Source of the DNA: Talinum fruticosum
Lineage: Eukaryota; Streptophyta; Magnoliopsida; Caryophyllales; Talinaceae
NCBI GenBank assembly: GCA_021018815.1
Contig: JAITYX010000041.1
Location: 124,001-188,000, forward strand
DNA length: 64,000 nucleotides
Direction of reading: 5' to 3'
The translations under genes and the position numbers were made by a program. The notes beneath the pieces were generated by a model, which was not told the origin of the DNA, ran no database searches, and saw nothing but the letters and a program-made list of their open reading frames with translations. The stretch's first letter is position 1, and each line of letters starts with the position of its first letter. This document shows, one piece after another, positions 11,801 to 23,674 of this stretch.

Positions 11801-12299
11801 AAAAAACTTGTTGATGCAAGTTATGTTTAAGTAAAGGGCATTGTTATATGCAACGCCTTCTTACAGGAGACCCTTTTGATCAAAGATAATAGTTCCATCC
11901 CCACTTGTTAACCAATCCTACCACTTCGTTTGGCGTGGTTTCAAGAGAGACCTCAGTCTTATTAAGTGCATCAATCAAAGCCTATCTATGTTTCTAGGAA
12001 GCAGATATTAATTGTTAGATTGAGATATCAGCCTTTTAATTTTCGAAGTTGTTTAAGGAGTGGGTCTTCTTCTTTTGTTACTTCAGTCTCTTTTGGGGCT
12101 TCCCGAGTCTATTGTGAACTGAAGGGTGCATTGTGCCGTCTAGATCTAGTAAGGAATTGGACTGCAGGACTTTCGGTTTTTCCCCAAAGTCTTCTTCTTC
12201 TAAGGGTGGTGTGCCCCAAAAGTCATCGTTATTGTTGTCACCATTATTTCTTGTTTCGTAGACATCCTCTTCATCACTTATCCACAGCCCCGGACATCC

Positions 12300-13660
12300 G
12301 GATGTAAAGGAGGTAAGCTAAGAAGTGATTTAGATTTTTCAACATCTTGGATAAAAATAGACGGGTCCCGCTGACCTGGAATGGGTTCACTGAAAATGGC
12401 TAAGGTGCCGCTAAAAGGATTTTTGTTGTTGTTTGGTTTCTAGCCAACCTTAGGTAAAGGGAGTTAGCCATTTCGAAACATGCTCTCTAGTTTTTCTTGA
12501 ATGTCCAATACTGTTCGTTATCGTGTCCTCGTGGATGATGGTGTTTGCAAAATGTGTCCCGGGCTTTGGACTGTTTCGCAGTTTGTGATTACTGCTCTAA
12601 CTGGCGAGCAATTCTATTTTTCCTTTTTCCAGGAGATGGTCAAGGGCTTTAGAGTAGGTAGTACCAATAGGAGTGTAGTCGGTATACCTATTGAGGCCAT
12701 TGACATCTAGACCCCTACTAGTATTGCCTGTATTAGAGGTTTTCTTATCTTTGGAGTGATAATTACCTCTATACCCAATCGTGACTTTTATGGTCGCGGT
12801 AGATAGCTTTTCTTCTATCAACGAAACCAGCATCTCTAAGGGTTGAAAAATTCATCATGGTAGGAATTTGAGGTGCTGATTGTAATTGGGTTGAAGGTTT
12901 TTCACTATGATCCTAACTTGGTCTTTCTCGGATGGTCGATCAACTATGTGGGTAGCCTTTGCTCTCCAGCTAGTGAGAAAATCTATGAAGCTCTCTTCTT
13001 CTCACCTTTCTTGATTAACTCTAAGTCTATGAGAGTAACAGGTATATCGGTGTTATAGGAGTAATGATGTCGGAATTCCTTGCACGGATCAGTCCAATTA
13101 GCGACCTTGTGTGGGTCAACCGCATTATACCACTTCATTACATCGGTATCGAAAGTCCAAGGGAAGATGATGTGTTAAATGTCTTCTGTAATGTTGTTGA
13201 GAGTCATTGCTCCTAAGAAATTGCGTACGTGATGATAGGATTCTCAAAACCTTTAAACTTGATATCGGGCATGGTGAACTTTGGAGTTAGTTTACCCTTA
13301 GGGATTAAAGTGAATCCCTTATGATCAAAGTAATGATTACTGAACATGGATAACTCCCTCAACATCTATTCAATCCGATCTACACATGGATCGGGTTGAG
13401 GCTTGGATTCACGCTTGGGGGATTCGTGTTCGGGACTATTTGGAGGAGACAAGTTACGTGGACTTAGAGGACCTAATCTTTCTCCTTTTCTCAAACATTC
13501 AGCTTCCTCATCTCTCTTACTGTCCTCAATAGCCTTTATAATGGTCTTAAGATCCCTCGATATAGATGACATGTTCTCCTCTTGATCATTCATCCTGCTT
13601 TCCACCCCGGCTATGTTCTCATTAAGTAAGCCGAGGTTAAGAGACTACTCCGGGTTTAAA
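12300..13660 (-). pseudogene. Ty3 Gag, broken
   Basis: An amino-terminal coiled-coil-like piece (13605-13366: MESRMNDQEENMSSISRDLK) is followed by FTMPDIKFKGFENP and, across frame changes, IFPWTFDTDVMKWYNAVDPH (about 13185-13095), HHYSYNTDIPVTLIDLE, SFIDFLTSWRAKATHIVDRP (about 12990-12935) and LVSLIEEKLSTATIK (12833-12597). This is the Retrotrans_gag fold order with the conserved W-Y and F..FR..Y blocks. A TAA stop lies just before IFPWTF. It is the capsid protein of the element. The part to 12300 is a proline-rich linker towards protease. Confidence 0.8.
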
Positions 13661-15235
13661 TCCATTCGAAGGGAACTCTTTCTAGGTACTTGTTTTATGG
13701 CAAGGAATAGACTAAGCCGAGTGTGGTGTACACCAAAGCTTGTCGCACCAGTGTAGACCGCGGGGTAGAAAGAAAAGAAGATGTGTCGAACTCTTTGGTA
13801 AGACATTCTAACATTCTAGAGCTCGGATTCCAATGATACTCGGTTGCCATAGACTCCTTATTCTACAACCCAAAGGATCAGGTTTAGGATCATGTGAAAA
13901 AAGACCACTTTTTGGAGGGACTTAAGCGCAAGACCTAAAGAGACTAAGGATGCTTTTATTTGGATGCACATAAAGAATGCGATGATGAGAAAGAAATGAT
14001 GTATGACTTAGTTTGAGGTGATGATCTAGCTAATGAATGACTAATCCTTAAAGAAAATATGCCTTTTATTCTAGCTAAATAATAATGAATTTACTTTGGC
14101 TAGATGCAAAAAATAAACTCCCTTAATTTTTAGATGGATTTGATATGGGCTAATGCAAAAAATGGACTCACCTAATATGAGATGAATTTGATTTGGCTAG
14201 TGCAAATGTAAAATGGGCTTATCTAATATGAGATGAATGCAAAAATGAACTCACCTAATATTAGATGAATTTGATTTGCCTAATGCAAATGCAAAATGGA
14301 CTCACCTAATATGAGATGAATTTGATTTGGCTAATTCAAATTCAAAATGGACTCACCTAGTATGAGATGAATGGAAAAATGAACTCACCTAATATGAGAT
14401 GAATTTGATTTGGCTAATGCAAATGCAAAATGGACTCACTTAATATGAGATAAATTTGATTTAGCTAATGTAAATGCAAAATGAGAATGTGAAAGAAAAA
14501 GAAAAGAAAGTCAAGAAAAACTTACTGACCAAAGATAAAGGGAACCTTCGGTAAGACCCTTTTAGACTAACAGGCAGTGACTACTACTTAGATCAAAATT
14601 TTAGTATGACTCGAAAGTGCAAATAATGGACTAACCTTAGTAGGAAAATGGTGTTTTGACTTTTGACTAAATTCACATAATGGACCGACTCAAGGAAATT
14701 TATTAAAGTGTTCTATTTTCACCCATGCAAGGGCTAATTAGCACTCCTCACCTATTCCTAAAGGCTCACAAGTAAAGGATTAAATCTAAAACACACACAC
14801 TCATTCAAGCATGCAAACAAAGTCAAAGGGATCACCTAATAGTCAAAAAGTTCTATGGTCAAAGAGGTATATTAGGTAGGATACATGGTGACTCATAGTA
14901 TGAGAATTTGGTCCTCCGTGTGGGGCACGGCAAGAGAAAAGGCCAGAATCCTCTATGCCTGTCGGTGAACCAAACGGTTTGACCCAAGAGCGCGTGATAT
15001 GAGGGAAGAGGTATTGTTTCCTTAGGCAATCAAGCCTAGTTGGGCCAACCTATGATTCGAGTGGGAACCTCATTCGAGAAGGGTAAATAGCAGGTAAAAT
15101 AAATTTTTCCTAGGGGTCAAAACAAGTAGTTCAACTATGTTCAAATGTTGCTAAATGTGGGATGCCTAATGCAAGCACATCATAAAAATATACTACTTAA
15201 ATTTTCAAGTTTCGCGCTCTTAATAAAAAAATAAA
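13660..15235 (-). other. 5' leader of the Ty3 element
   Basis: Long untranslated region between primer-binding site and gag. No coding motif is seen. It contains the minisatellite at 14085-14490. Long leaders are usual in Tat/Ogre elements. Confidence 0.6.
14085..14490. repeat. Minisatellite, about 51-bp period, in the Ty3 leader
   Basis: Roughly seven to eight imperfect copies of a unit built on ACTCACCTAATATGAGATG followed by AATTTGATTTGGCTAATGC. Full units are 51 bp; some are shortened (for example near 14220 and 14370) where the AATTTGATTTGG half is missing, so two unit lengths alternate. Confidence 0.8.
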
Positions 15236-15253
15236 TCCCCAATGGAGTCGCCA
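15236..15253 (-). other. Primer-binding site, tRNA-Arg type
   Basis: The minus strand reads TGGCGACTCCATTGGGGA one base inside the 5' LTR. This matches the tRNA-Arg-type primer site I know from Ogre elements and fixes the orientation of the element. Confidence 0.75.
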
Positions 15254-16190
15254 TTGTACGAACCACAACCGAGGACCGAACCGAGGCTTCCCAATGAATG
15301 CTTGGCATTAGGGTTTTTGAAAAATGAGGGTGGAAAATGATTTTAGGTTTTGAAAGATGAACTTTTGAAAGTGAGGATTGATCTCTTTATTAAGAGTTCC
15401 GAATTTTATCAAGTCAAATTAATAGATTAAATCGGATTGAATTTATTAGCATTTTATAAACTATTTTCACAATTCTCAAGATATTATTTCCTAATTAAAG
15501 AATAAAATAACTAAAAATCGGGGTTCTGTCGTGAGTCTTTAGGGACAGACCGATGTGAAAACATCTGGTCCGGACCCAAGCCTTAGCCGTTAACCACCCG
15601 AGTGTAGGCTGCGGTGACGAGCGCCGGCCGAGGACCTAGGCTAAGACAGTCAACCTCGACCTAAGGCCGGGCGGACAGATCCAGATTTCTTTTTTCTACC
15701 CTGCAATCGAGAAAATAACCGAGATGTAATTCTAGAAGAGATAAATGAAAAGAAGTCGCCGATCGGTTTTAGGAGAGAAAAGCTAACAAAAACATAAATA
15801 AAATTTACTTTTCCGATCTTACTATGGGAAGACGAAGACCAAAAAAGGCTAAAATGGACTCCATCGGTCTTTGAACCGAGAATCGGATTCAAAGGCGAAG
15901 GTACGAAACGTAGGGAAAACCCTTCCATTCCGTCCATTCGAAGACAGCCATTACTAGTTTGAGTAGTGTACTAAAAGAATGTGCTAAACACAAACATACA
16001 ACATGCTAAACGATAATAAAAGCAACCAAACGGAATTAAAGGAAAGTGATAAAGAAAGTAGTAAAGAAAGCAATAACGAAAAAAAAGCGAGAAAACTAAA
16101 AAGATTACATCGGGCGGGGAAGAATAATGAAAATGATTACATCTCTTTGATCCACAATACGGAAAGCGATAAATAAAACATAAATTAAAT

Positions 16191-17363
16191 TGAAGGTTTG
16201 GTGCAGGAGAGGCAAAGTCACCCTAGACGGGGGTGAATAGGGTGATGATGAAATTTGCTTGAAATTTAAAATAGATATGAATCCGAGGTGAGCGAGAGTC
16301 AAGGATGAACTCGGAAAAATACTAACTCGGAAATCGGTGAAGAGTGAAGAAACGGATTAAGCGAAGCGTGAAAGCTGTCTAAGTCTATAATGCACTCGGA
16401 AAAGTAATAACTCATAAAGTACGTGGAAACCCTCCCGGGCGAGAAAACCACGGACCGTGCTAATCCAAGCATGAAGTCAAATCCACTATTCCGAGTCCAC
16501 AAAATTCAATAGATCGACTCAACCCGAGTTGCTCCCTTCGACAACTCCTTATAAGTTTTTTCCTAGACTCGAAATTACCTTATCCGATCTAGTACTTCCT
16601 AACTGAGATCACCCTTATAGTTAGGGACAACTGAGCTGAGTTAACCCTTACAGCTCAGTCAAGGGGCCTTACTTAGAGAGTAAGAAAGAGAGTGTTTGTA
16701 ATCGAGTACAAGACCTTACAACTCGGATAAATAATAAATACGGAATTGGAGTTGTAAGTAGAAGATTGAGAATGAATACAATGACTTTTGCTCAAGTATG
16801 TGTATTAACAATTTAGTTCAAGCAATCTTCAAGTCTTGGAAGTTGGCTTCTATTTATAGGTGACAAAGCGACTTAGCCGTTGTGTCCATCTTCGACTAGA
16901 AGTCCCTTATGACCGTTGTAATGGAGTTTCGAGTCGAGTCTAGAAGATAATCAAGTTAAAGTAGAAGGTTAGAGTAAACAAACTTGATCTAAACTAAACA
17001 AAGTTCACACTAAATATGCTTGACTTAGAATAGTAAATTAACAATGTAATTCCTGCAACATGAAGTCGGACCCGAGTTTATGTGCGTGAAATAAAGTGTT
17101 TGAACATGCGATATGTCTAAGAATTGAGTGACTCGGAACCGAGTGTGAAGTGGTAAGTACAAGTATGCTTTACGAGTCGATCGAGTCATGCATAAACAAA
17201 TATGATAGTTTCTATAACGAGTCATAGAAAATGATATATCACTCGAGAAAAACTTCTAAGGCACATGGAATGGCTTGAAATCAAAACCCTATAAGAGATG
17301 AAGTCTTATACCCGATTCCTTGATGGAACTCATAAAAGTGTAAGTACAAAGTCCGAGTCTTCA
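16191..17363 (-). repeat. 3' LTR of the copia element, with an internal deletion
   Basis: 1173 bp against 1610 bp for the other LTR. The sequences match closely except that about 437 bp, present at about 25776-26217, are missing here at about 16927-16940, where TTCGAGTCGAGTCTAGAAG forms the junction. Confidence 0.92.
16851..16858 (-). promoter_or_regulatory. TATA box in the copia 3' LTR
   Basis: TATAAATA on the minus strand (CACCTATAAATAGAAG), matching the box at 25690-25697. Confidence 0.55.
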
Positions 17364-17377
17364 TTCTCCCCTTTTTG
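17364..17377 (-). other. Polypurine tract of the copia element
   Basis: The minus strand reads AAAAAGGGGAGAA directly before the 3' LTR, a textbook plus-strand primer site. Confidence 0.8.
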
Positions 17378-17625
17378 ATGAAACGCATTCCATACTTAGA
17401 CAAAAACTTTGTTAATGATATAAAAGCGATTTGCAAACTTGCTCGAGAAAATAACTTAAGATTTCATAGCTATCGGAACAAGAAAAGAAATAAATCCAGA
17501 TAGACAGACAATTATTAATGAAATGCATTTACTTCATTAACGTCAAAGAAAAATATTTATAGAGGGTGAGAGAGACTCCCCTAAACAATACAACAAATTT
17601 TTCCTATGTATTCTCCCCACGCCTT

Positions 17626-19480
17626 TCAGCAAAAAAAAAAAAAAATGGGAAGAATACAACGACAAGTACATATTTGATGTCCGGACAAAAGAGAAAAACA
17701 TGAAATGCTATAAATAAAAACTAAGAAACTAAGGAGGGGATGGATCGGTCGGGCTTGAGGAGGAAGGACGAGTGGTGCGCCGCGCCGATAAGATCTTGAC
17801 GATGTGCTTGAGCGCGACGGAGGAACTACAGGAATCTTTGGTATCGGATTAGTTACGAGTGGTCGACCCGGAACTAGGTCGTCCGGAGGCTCGTCCTCTT
17901 GGAACTCAATGACTGGAGAGGTGTGCTCAGGCTGACCTACTGTTGACTCGTCCTTGGCCGGCGGGTTCTTCGACCCACTCGGATCGTTGTCCGAGCCGAT
18001 CACCTACGGTTGCGCTTCAGGAGCACCCGGACCCTCATTCGCTGCTCCTTGTCCTTCGTGCTCTCCTTGATCAAACGGAGTTGCCTCAGCCGCGAGCTCC
18101 TCTAATTCTTCTCCTTCTTCTTCTTCTTCTCCTCTGTCCGAGGAGGACTTGGCGAGGCTCGAGGATTCCTCGGAAGTGTCCGAGTTACCTGGATCTCGAG
18201 CCGCCTGGATCTTCTCTCTTGAAGGAGCTCAAGAAGCTCCCTTTACTCCTTTACCAGAGCCTTCATCTCAAGGAGCACGTCTTGCTGCTCTCTTATTTGA
18301 GGTTGGGCGGTTTTCTCGGTTGATGTTCATAGACTAGAAGACGAGTCTTGAATGACCAGGAGAAGGTCCTTGAGTTCTAAGGACACAGAAGAAATTTTGT
18401 CCATGAAAGCGAGTGGACAAAATGGAAGAAAGAGTTTTAGAAGCGCCTGAGGTGGAGCGAGGAAGAGACAGAGGCGTTTCGATCCGAGTCCGAGGCGGAG
18501 ATGGTGGCCTCGGCTCCGAGCTGTGGATCCGGACACCGAGTTTGGTTTCCTAGTATCCGTACCCAAGAAGTTCCTTCTTGCCAACTACAATGGCAGCCTC
18601 GAAGCTGTGTTTGGATCCGAGGGAAAAGGAACTTTGAACTTGTTTGAAGATGAGAGTGAGAAGAGCACCGAAATGAAGAGGGGTGTTCTTCTTGTTACGA
18701 GTCCGAGCTGGCACAGCGGCCATTTTCTTAATGATAGCGAGAAAGAGGTCTACTTTGTAGCCCTCTAGGATATCAAAAGAGCTTTAAGATGCTTAGAGTT
18801 GGGGTTCTCCTTGCTTGGAGTCTTTGTGAGAAGAAGGTTCTCATCGGCAAGAAACACGAAGACGAGCTTCGACTTTAGTTAGGTCACGGAAAAGTTTTTA
18901 CGTGACCCGGGGAACTCTTTGGCGTACTTTTCAAAGAAGTCGTCAACGACCTCATTGAAAGGTATTGGATTGTTGTTCAAGAAAAGGGAAGATACTTTGA
19001 ACAGGACGATGCGGGAAGGAAGTATTGATTCAAACTATGATGTTACGAACTCCGGAGGTTAAAATACCCTCGGAGCTGGAAAGATGAGTGTAAAACTCGA
19101 GAGACGAGTTCAAGATAGATGAACTCGCTGAAACATAGAAAGTTATAGACCCCGGTCGATCGTATGTGAGGCAACCACGAAAATTTTATGGTTGGGAAGA
19201 ATTTATCGTCCAGCGCAAGGTGCTTTGGATGACAAGAGGTTTCGAATTTAAGGGGCCTTCACGGCTTTTGTGCGGGGTTTCTTGGTGGCGAGAACCAAGA
19301 AAATCGGGGTGAGAAACTCTTTTTGGCATTTTGATGGAGAAAAGACAGAGAAGATACGCTTTAGAGAGAGGAGGAGGAGAGAACTCAAAGAGAGTGAGAG
19401 AAAAAAAAATTGAAGAAGAAAGAGTTTGAGACCAACGAGCTTACTTGAGATGTTCTTCACAAAGCTTGAGATCACCGGGT
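17626..19480 (-). pseudogene. Extra (env-like position) region downstream of copia RNase H, broken
   Basis: It sits where SIRE-type elements carry an additional ORF. Open minus pieces are 19475-19248, 18584-18327 and 18003-17626. Recognisable scraps include FPTIKFSWLPHIRSTG (about 19190-19140 across frames) and PIPFNEVVDDFFEKYAKEFP (about 18965-18905), which resemble the plant transposon protein domain PF20167 found in such ORFs. The last piece is rich in Pro, Ser and acidic residues (PPAKDESTVGQPEHTSPV). Function unknown; an envelope role has been proposed for SIRE but is not shown here. No signal peptide or clear membrane segment survives. Confidence 0.45.
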
Positions 19481-19989
19481 ATCGCTTTAATCACGGAGCG
19501 CTTGTTTACGAGGATTTGATTTCGAGAGAGAGAGTAAGCGAGGAGTAAAGTAAAGAAATGAAGGAGAATAGGCGCTATTTATAAGAAAATATCCGTCCTT
19601 CGATGATCAGTTCGACTCGGCTCTTTCAGCGGTCACCTCTAGCCGGTGTGATAGTTCCCTTCTTCAACGGTTAGAATTCTAGCGATTTGTCTCCCAACGG
19701 CTAGTTGTTTGATCATAACCCGTGAGAGAGAGAGAAAAAGAAAGATTTTGAAAATAAATTCGAATTTCTCCACTTGTCTAGAGATGATTTCGAAGTTTAA
19801 TGTCCATTTTTCTCAAAGTCCGAGTCGACTCGACTAAGTTTCGAGTGACTCAAAAGCTGGAAATAGATAATAACTGTCGGCTCGGTATCACCGAATCAAC
19901 CGAACTAATGGTAATTAACGAATCGTAAGCACATAACACATAATCATGCGATAAAAATTTTCACATAGAAAAAAAAACATAACTATGCA

Positions 19990-20400
19990 TTTAACATACC
20001 AAGCTCATTCCTAATGAAGCAAAACTTATCCTCACTAAGTGGTTTAGTAAAGATATCAGCTAATTGAAGATTGGTATGAATGAATTCTAGTTCAATATCA
20101 CCTTTCTCGGAATGGTCTCTTAAGAAATGATACCGACCTCAATGTGTTTCGTCTTTGAGTGCTTGAACTGGATTTTTGGTGATGCTGATTGCACTCGATT
20201 ATCACACTTGATTGGAACTGATTTGAAAGAAAGTCCAAGATCTCTCAAGTGTTGCTTTATCCATAAAATCTGAGCACAACATGCTCCAGCTGCAATATAC
20301 TCACCCTCGATAGTATAGAGCTACCGAGTTTTGCTTCTTTGAGTGCCAAGATATTAAGGATTGACCCAAAAATTGGCAAGCTCCTGAGGTGCTCTTTCTA
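19990..20400 (-). pseudogene. Copia RNase H, broken
   Basis: The minus strand encodes EGEYIAAGACCAQILWIKQ (about 20320-20262), and near the end ADIFTKPLSEDKF (about 20055-20018), the conserved carboxy-terminal block of copia RNase H. Stops lie between the pieces. It would degrade RNA in the RNA-DNA hybrid during cDNA synthesis. Confidence 0.85.
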
Positions 20401-20639
20401 TCAACTTTGTATCCAGCGTAATCGGCATCCGAGTATCCAGGTGAGAGTCGGTTCCGAGTCTCCGGAGTACCATAGACCTAAATTTTGAGTCCCTGTAAGA
20501 TATTTGAATATTCTCTTCACCGCAGTAAGATGTGATTCTTTTGGATTAGCTTAGAATCTTGCACATAGACAGACCCTAAATATTATATCCGGCATACTTG
20601 GAAGTAAGATATACAAAAGATCCAATCATACCTCGATAG

Positions 20640-21710
20640 AGCTTCGATTTATTGCTTTACCTTTTTCGTCCGAGTCTAGTTTTATGCTACTTGCTCATAA
20701 GCGTTGCTTGCATGCTTCGCATCTTGAAGTTTATACTTTTTCAGCAGCTCCTTGGTGTACTTTGATTGATGGACATAGATTCCATTTTTGTCTTGCTTGA
20801 TTTGTAGACCAAGGAAGAAGCTGAGTTCTCCCATCATACTTATTTGAAATTCTGTCTCATTAACTCGGAAAAATCTCGACACGGAATTTCATTAGTAGCT
20901 CCAAAAATTATGTCATCAACATATATCCGAGCGATAAGGAAGTCTTTCCCCTAGTTTTTATAAAGAGAGTCTTGTCAATCTGACCTCTTCTAAAATCATT
21001 TTGAACCAAGAAATTGCTCGAGTCTTTCATACCAAGCTCCGGGAGCTTGTTTAATACCATAAAGAGCTTTTTGAAGTTTGAAAACATGATTTGGAAATTC
21101 TGAGTTTTTCAAATCCAGGCGACTGCTCAACATAGACTTCCTCTTCGATAAAGCCATTAAGAAATGCGCACTTAACATTCATTTGATATAACTTGATATT
21201 CATGCTAGATGCAAATGCTAACGAGGATTCTAATGGCTTCAATTCGGCAACAGTGCGAAGGTTTCCCCACAATCAATCCCTTCTTCCTGATTGTATCCTT
21301 AAGCCACAAGTCTAGCCTTGTTTCGACTACCAACCCTCCTTCATCCAGTTTGTTCTTGAAAACCCATTTGGTTCCTATGACTGGGTGGTCGGAAGGTCGT
21401 TTAGTCGAGTCCGGACTTGGTTTCTTTCGAATTGATTGAGTTCCTCTTGCATGGCCTCTACCCATTCAGGTTCATTTAGGGCCTCTAGTGCATTTTTAGG
21501 TTCGGTTAATGAAATGAATGCGGTGAATGCACATAAATTCTGAAGAGAGGAACGAGTTCTTACCCCACTGTTGATATCGGATAATATGTTTTCTAATGGA
21601 TGACTAGAAGCATACTTCAATGCCCTACCTGTTCTCCGATTCACCGGATGTGTAGGCTGAATTGGTTGATCTTCGGAGGTGCTGTTGCGAGTGAGCTTGT
21701 TCAACATTCC
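20640..21710 (-). pseudogene. Copia reverse transcriptase, broken
   Basis: 21465-21205 shows VIGTKWVFKNKLDEGG, the amino-terminal copia block. 21272-21051 gives [20 protein letters not shown] with the first catalytic Asp replaced by Asn (copia consensus Q.DVK.AFLNG, here [11 protein letters not shown]). 21178-20996 gives [20 protein letters not shown]. About 20942-20898 gives IYVDDIIFGAT, the YVDD site. 20882-20682 gives MMGELSFFLGLQIKQ and IYVHQSKYTKELLKKY. Several frameshifts separate these pieces. Confidence 0.92.
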
Positions 21711-22154
21711 GTGTGTGTTCTTGAGTTATCTCATTCCTAGTCACTTCGTTACGAGTGTCTTCATTCGAGTGTCATGGATTTGATTCTTGATGGACTCATT
21801 TTCATCTCGATCATCATCTCTACTAAGCTTTAAGTCCGAGAATGATGATTCACTTGGCTTTTCCTGTTCAATCTCATCAAACACAACGTGGATGCTTTCT
21901 TCCACTTTGTTAGTTTTCTTATTGAAAATGCGATACGCTTCACTATGAGATAAGTAACCCGGAAAAATACCTTTATCCGACCGAGCATCAAACTTGGTCG
22001 AGTGATCCTTACCATTGTTGTGAACAAAACAATTACATCCAAAGGGTTTGAAGTATGAGATATTGGGTTTCTTCCCTTTGTAGAGCTTGTATGGTGTTTT
22101 CTTCAGGATAGGTCCGATGAGTCATCAATTCAAGGTGTAGTTTCGTTGTATTTA

Positions 22155-22740
22155 TTACCTCGGCCAGAAATAGTAGGGTAGATTATGTTCAATCATCATT
22201 GCCCTATCTATTTCTTCTAGAGTTCTGTTCTTTCTCTCCGCTACTCCATTTTGTTGAGGAGTTCTTGGTGCTTGAGAAGTTGTGGGAGATACCATTTTTG
22301 TCACAAAACTCTGTGAATTCCGAGTAGTCGAACTCTCTTCCATGGTTAGTTCGAATTCTCTGGATCCGAGTCCGAGGCTCAACTTGGATTTTTCTGCGAG
22401 CTTACTTGAACTCTTTAAATGCTTCATTTTTGTGCTTAAGAAAACATTCCCAGGTAAATCGTGAGTAATCATCAACAATAACAAGTACATATGATTTACC
22501 TCCAAGACTCTTAATAGGAATTTCACCACATAAGTCCATATGTAGCATTTCAAGCACCTTGGATGTGGAAACTATCTTCAGAGATTTGAAAGATGATCCG
22601 ACTTGTTTCCTTTTTGTGCAAGCTTCACAAATTTTATCTTTCTTAAAAGCACAATTAGGCAATCCTCCGACTAAACCATGAGATGCCAATTTCTTAATAG
22701 TATGCATGCTAACATGACCTAATCTACAATGCCATGTCCA
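22155..22740 (-). pseudogene. Copia integrase, broken
   Basis: 22707-22402 holds the end of the GAG-pre-integrase zinc finger (MHTIKKLASHG and CEACTKRKQ), then EMLHMDLCGEIPIKSLGGKS with the first catalytic Asp and VDDYSRFTWECFLKHKNE. 22553-22155 runs on in another frame to SQAPRTPQQNGVAERKNRTL with the catalytic Glu in VAERKN; the second Asp region (consensus RSDHGTEF) reads SLGLGSREF, so that Asp is lost. It would insert copia cDNA. The spacing of motifs is normal for the family. Confidence 0.92.
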
Positions 22741-22939
22741 AGAGTCATCAAGAAGTGATGCTTTTAAACAAGATAAATTCGACTCGAGTCGGAATGAGGA
22801 ATAATGTAAGTGTTACCCGATCTCTTACCAGAGAGCTTGATCTGTTTGGTAGCATCATCGGAGATATAACTCACGGTTGGTGCGAGTGAATCTTACCTCT
22901 TGACCTTTATCACACAATTGAGAGATGCTAAACGAGGTT

Positions 22940-23360
22940 GTACTTTAACCCTTTGACAAGGTATATTGGGCTGACCAGATTGCTTCCTTTTCCAATCTTG
23001 CCTATCCCAATTATCTTGCCTTTGTTGTCATCTCAAAATGTGACTTTTCCTCCTTTGTACTCTTCCAACTCGGAAAAGAGTCCCGAATCTCTCGACGTGT
23101 GGCGTGAGCATCAACTGTCAAGGTACCAATACCCTTTTGATCTTTTATGAGTGGCCTGCAAAACGAAACAAACTAACCCTTCTCACTTCCTCTAACGAAC
23201 CCAGTAACACCCTATACCGTGGTCCTTTTCCGAGGAAGAAGGTTTTTCGGAGCCCCGATTTGAATGACCTTGGGTTTGGTCCGATTCTGGGTCTTCCATT
23301 TAGAGAACTGAGTTTGTGTCTCTTTCTTTCGAAAATCTTTTCTCTTATGAACCGGTGGAG
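22940..23360 (-). pseudogene. Copia aspartic protease, broken
   Basis: The minus strand at about 23132-23095 reads YLDS-stop-CSRHTSRD, which is the copia protease active site D-S-G-C-S-R-H with the Gly codon GGA changed to TGA. Downstream, NLVSLSQLCDKG (about 22935-22900) is the conserved tail. The mutation both removes the active-site Gly and stops translation. Confidence 0.75.
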
Positions 23361-23674
23361 ATGATTTTCTTCACGTAAGCTGGTCTAGGCTCAGTCCTCC
23401 TTTCATTTTTATGAATAGGGTCGTGCTCATCCTTCTTGAACTTTACAGTTCCGGAATCCTTTTGAAAAGCTCCGAGTAGGAATTGGATTCCTCCTCTTTG
23501 TTAAAACCAAGACCTTCTTTCCTGAAGGAGACACATTCGAGATCCCAAGAGCATATCAAGCTTTTTCGACCTCGCGTAAACTTTAAAACAAGATCTTGAG
23601 ACTCATTGAGCTTTTGCTTTAGTGGCTCATTTTCTTTTACGAGTATCTCGGACTCGGTCTCATTGGATTGAGCA

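Noticed and set aside
17943..18337. Plus-strand open frames opposite the copia extra region
   Set aside because: Pro/Ser/Leu-rich shadow of the minus-strand region; no plant gene features.
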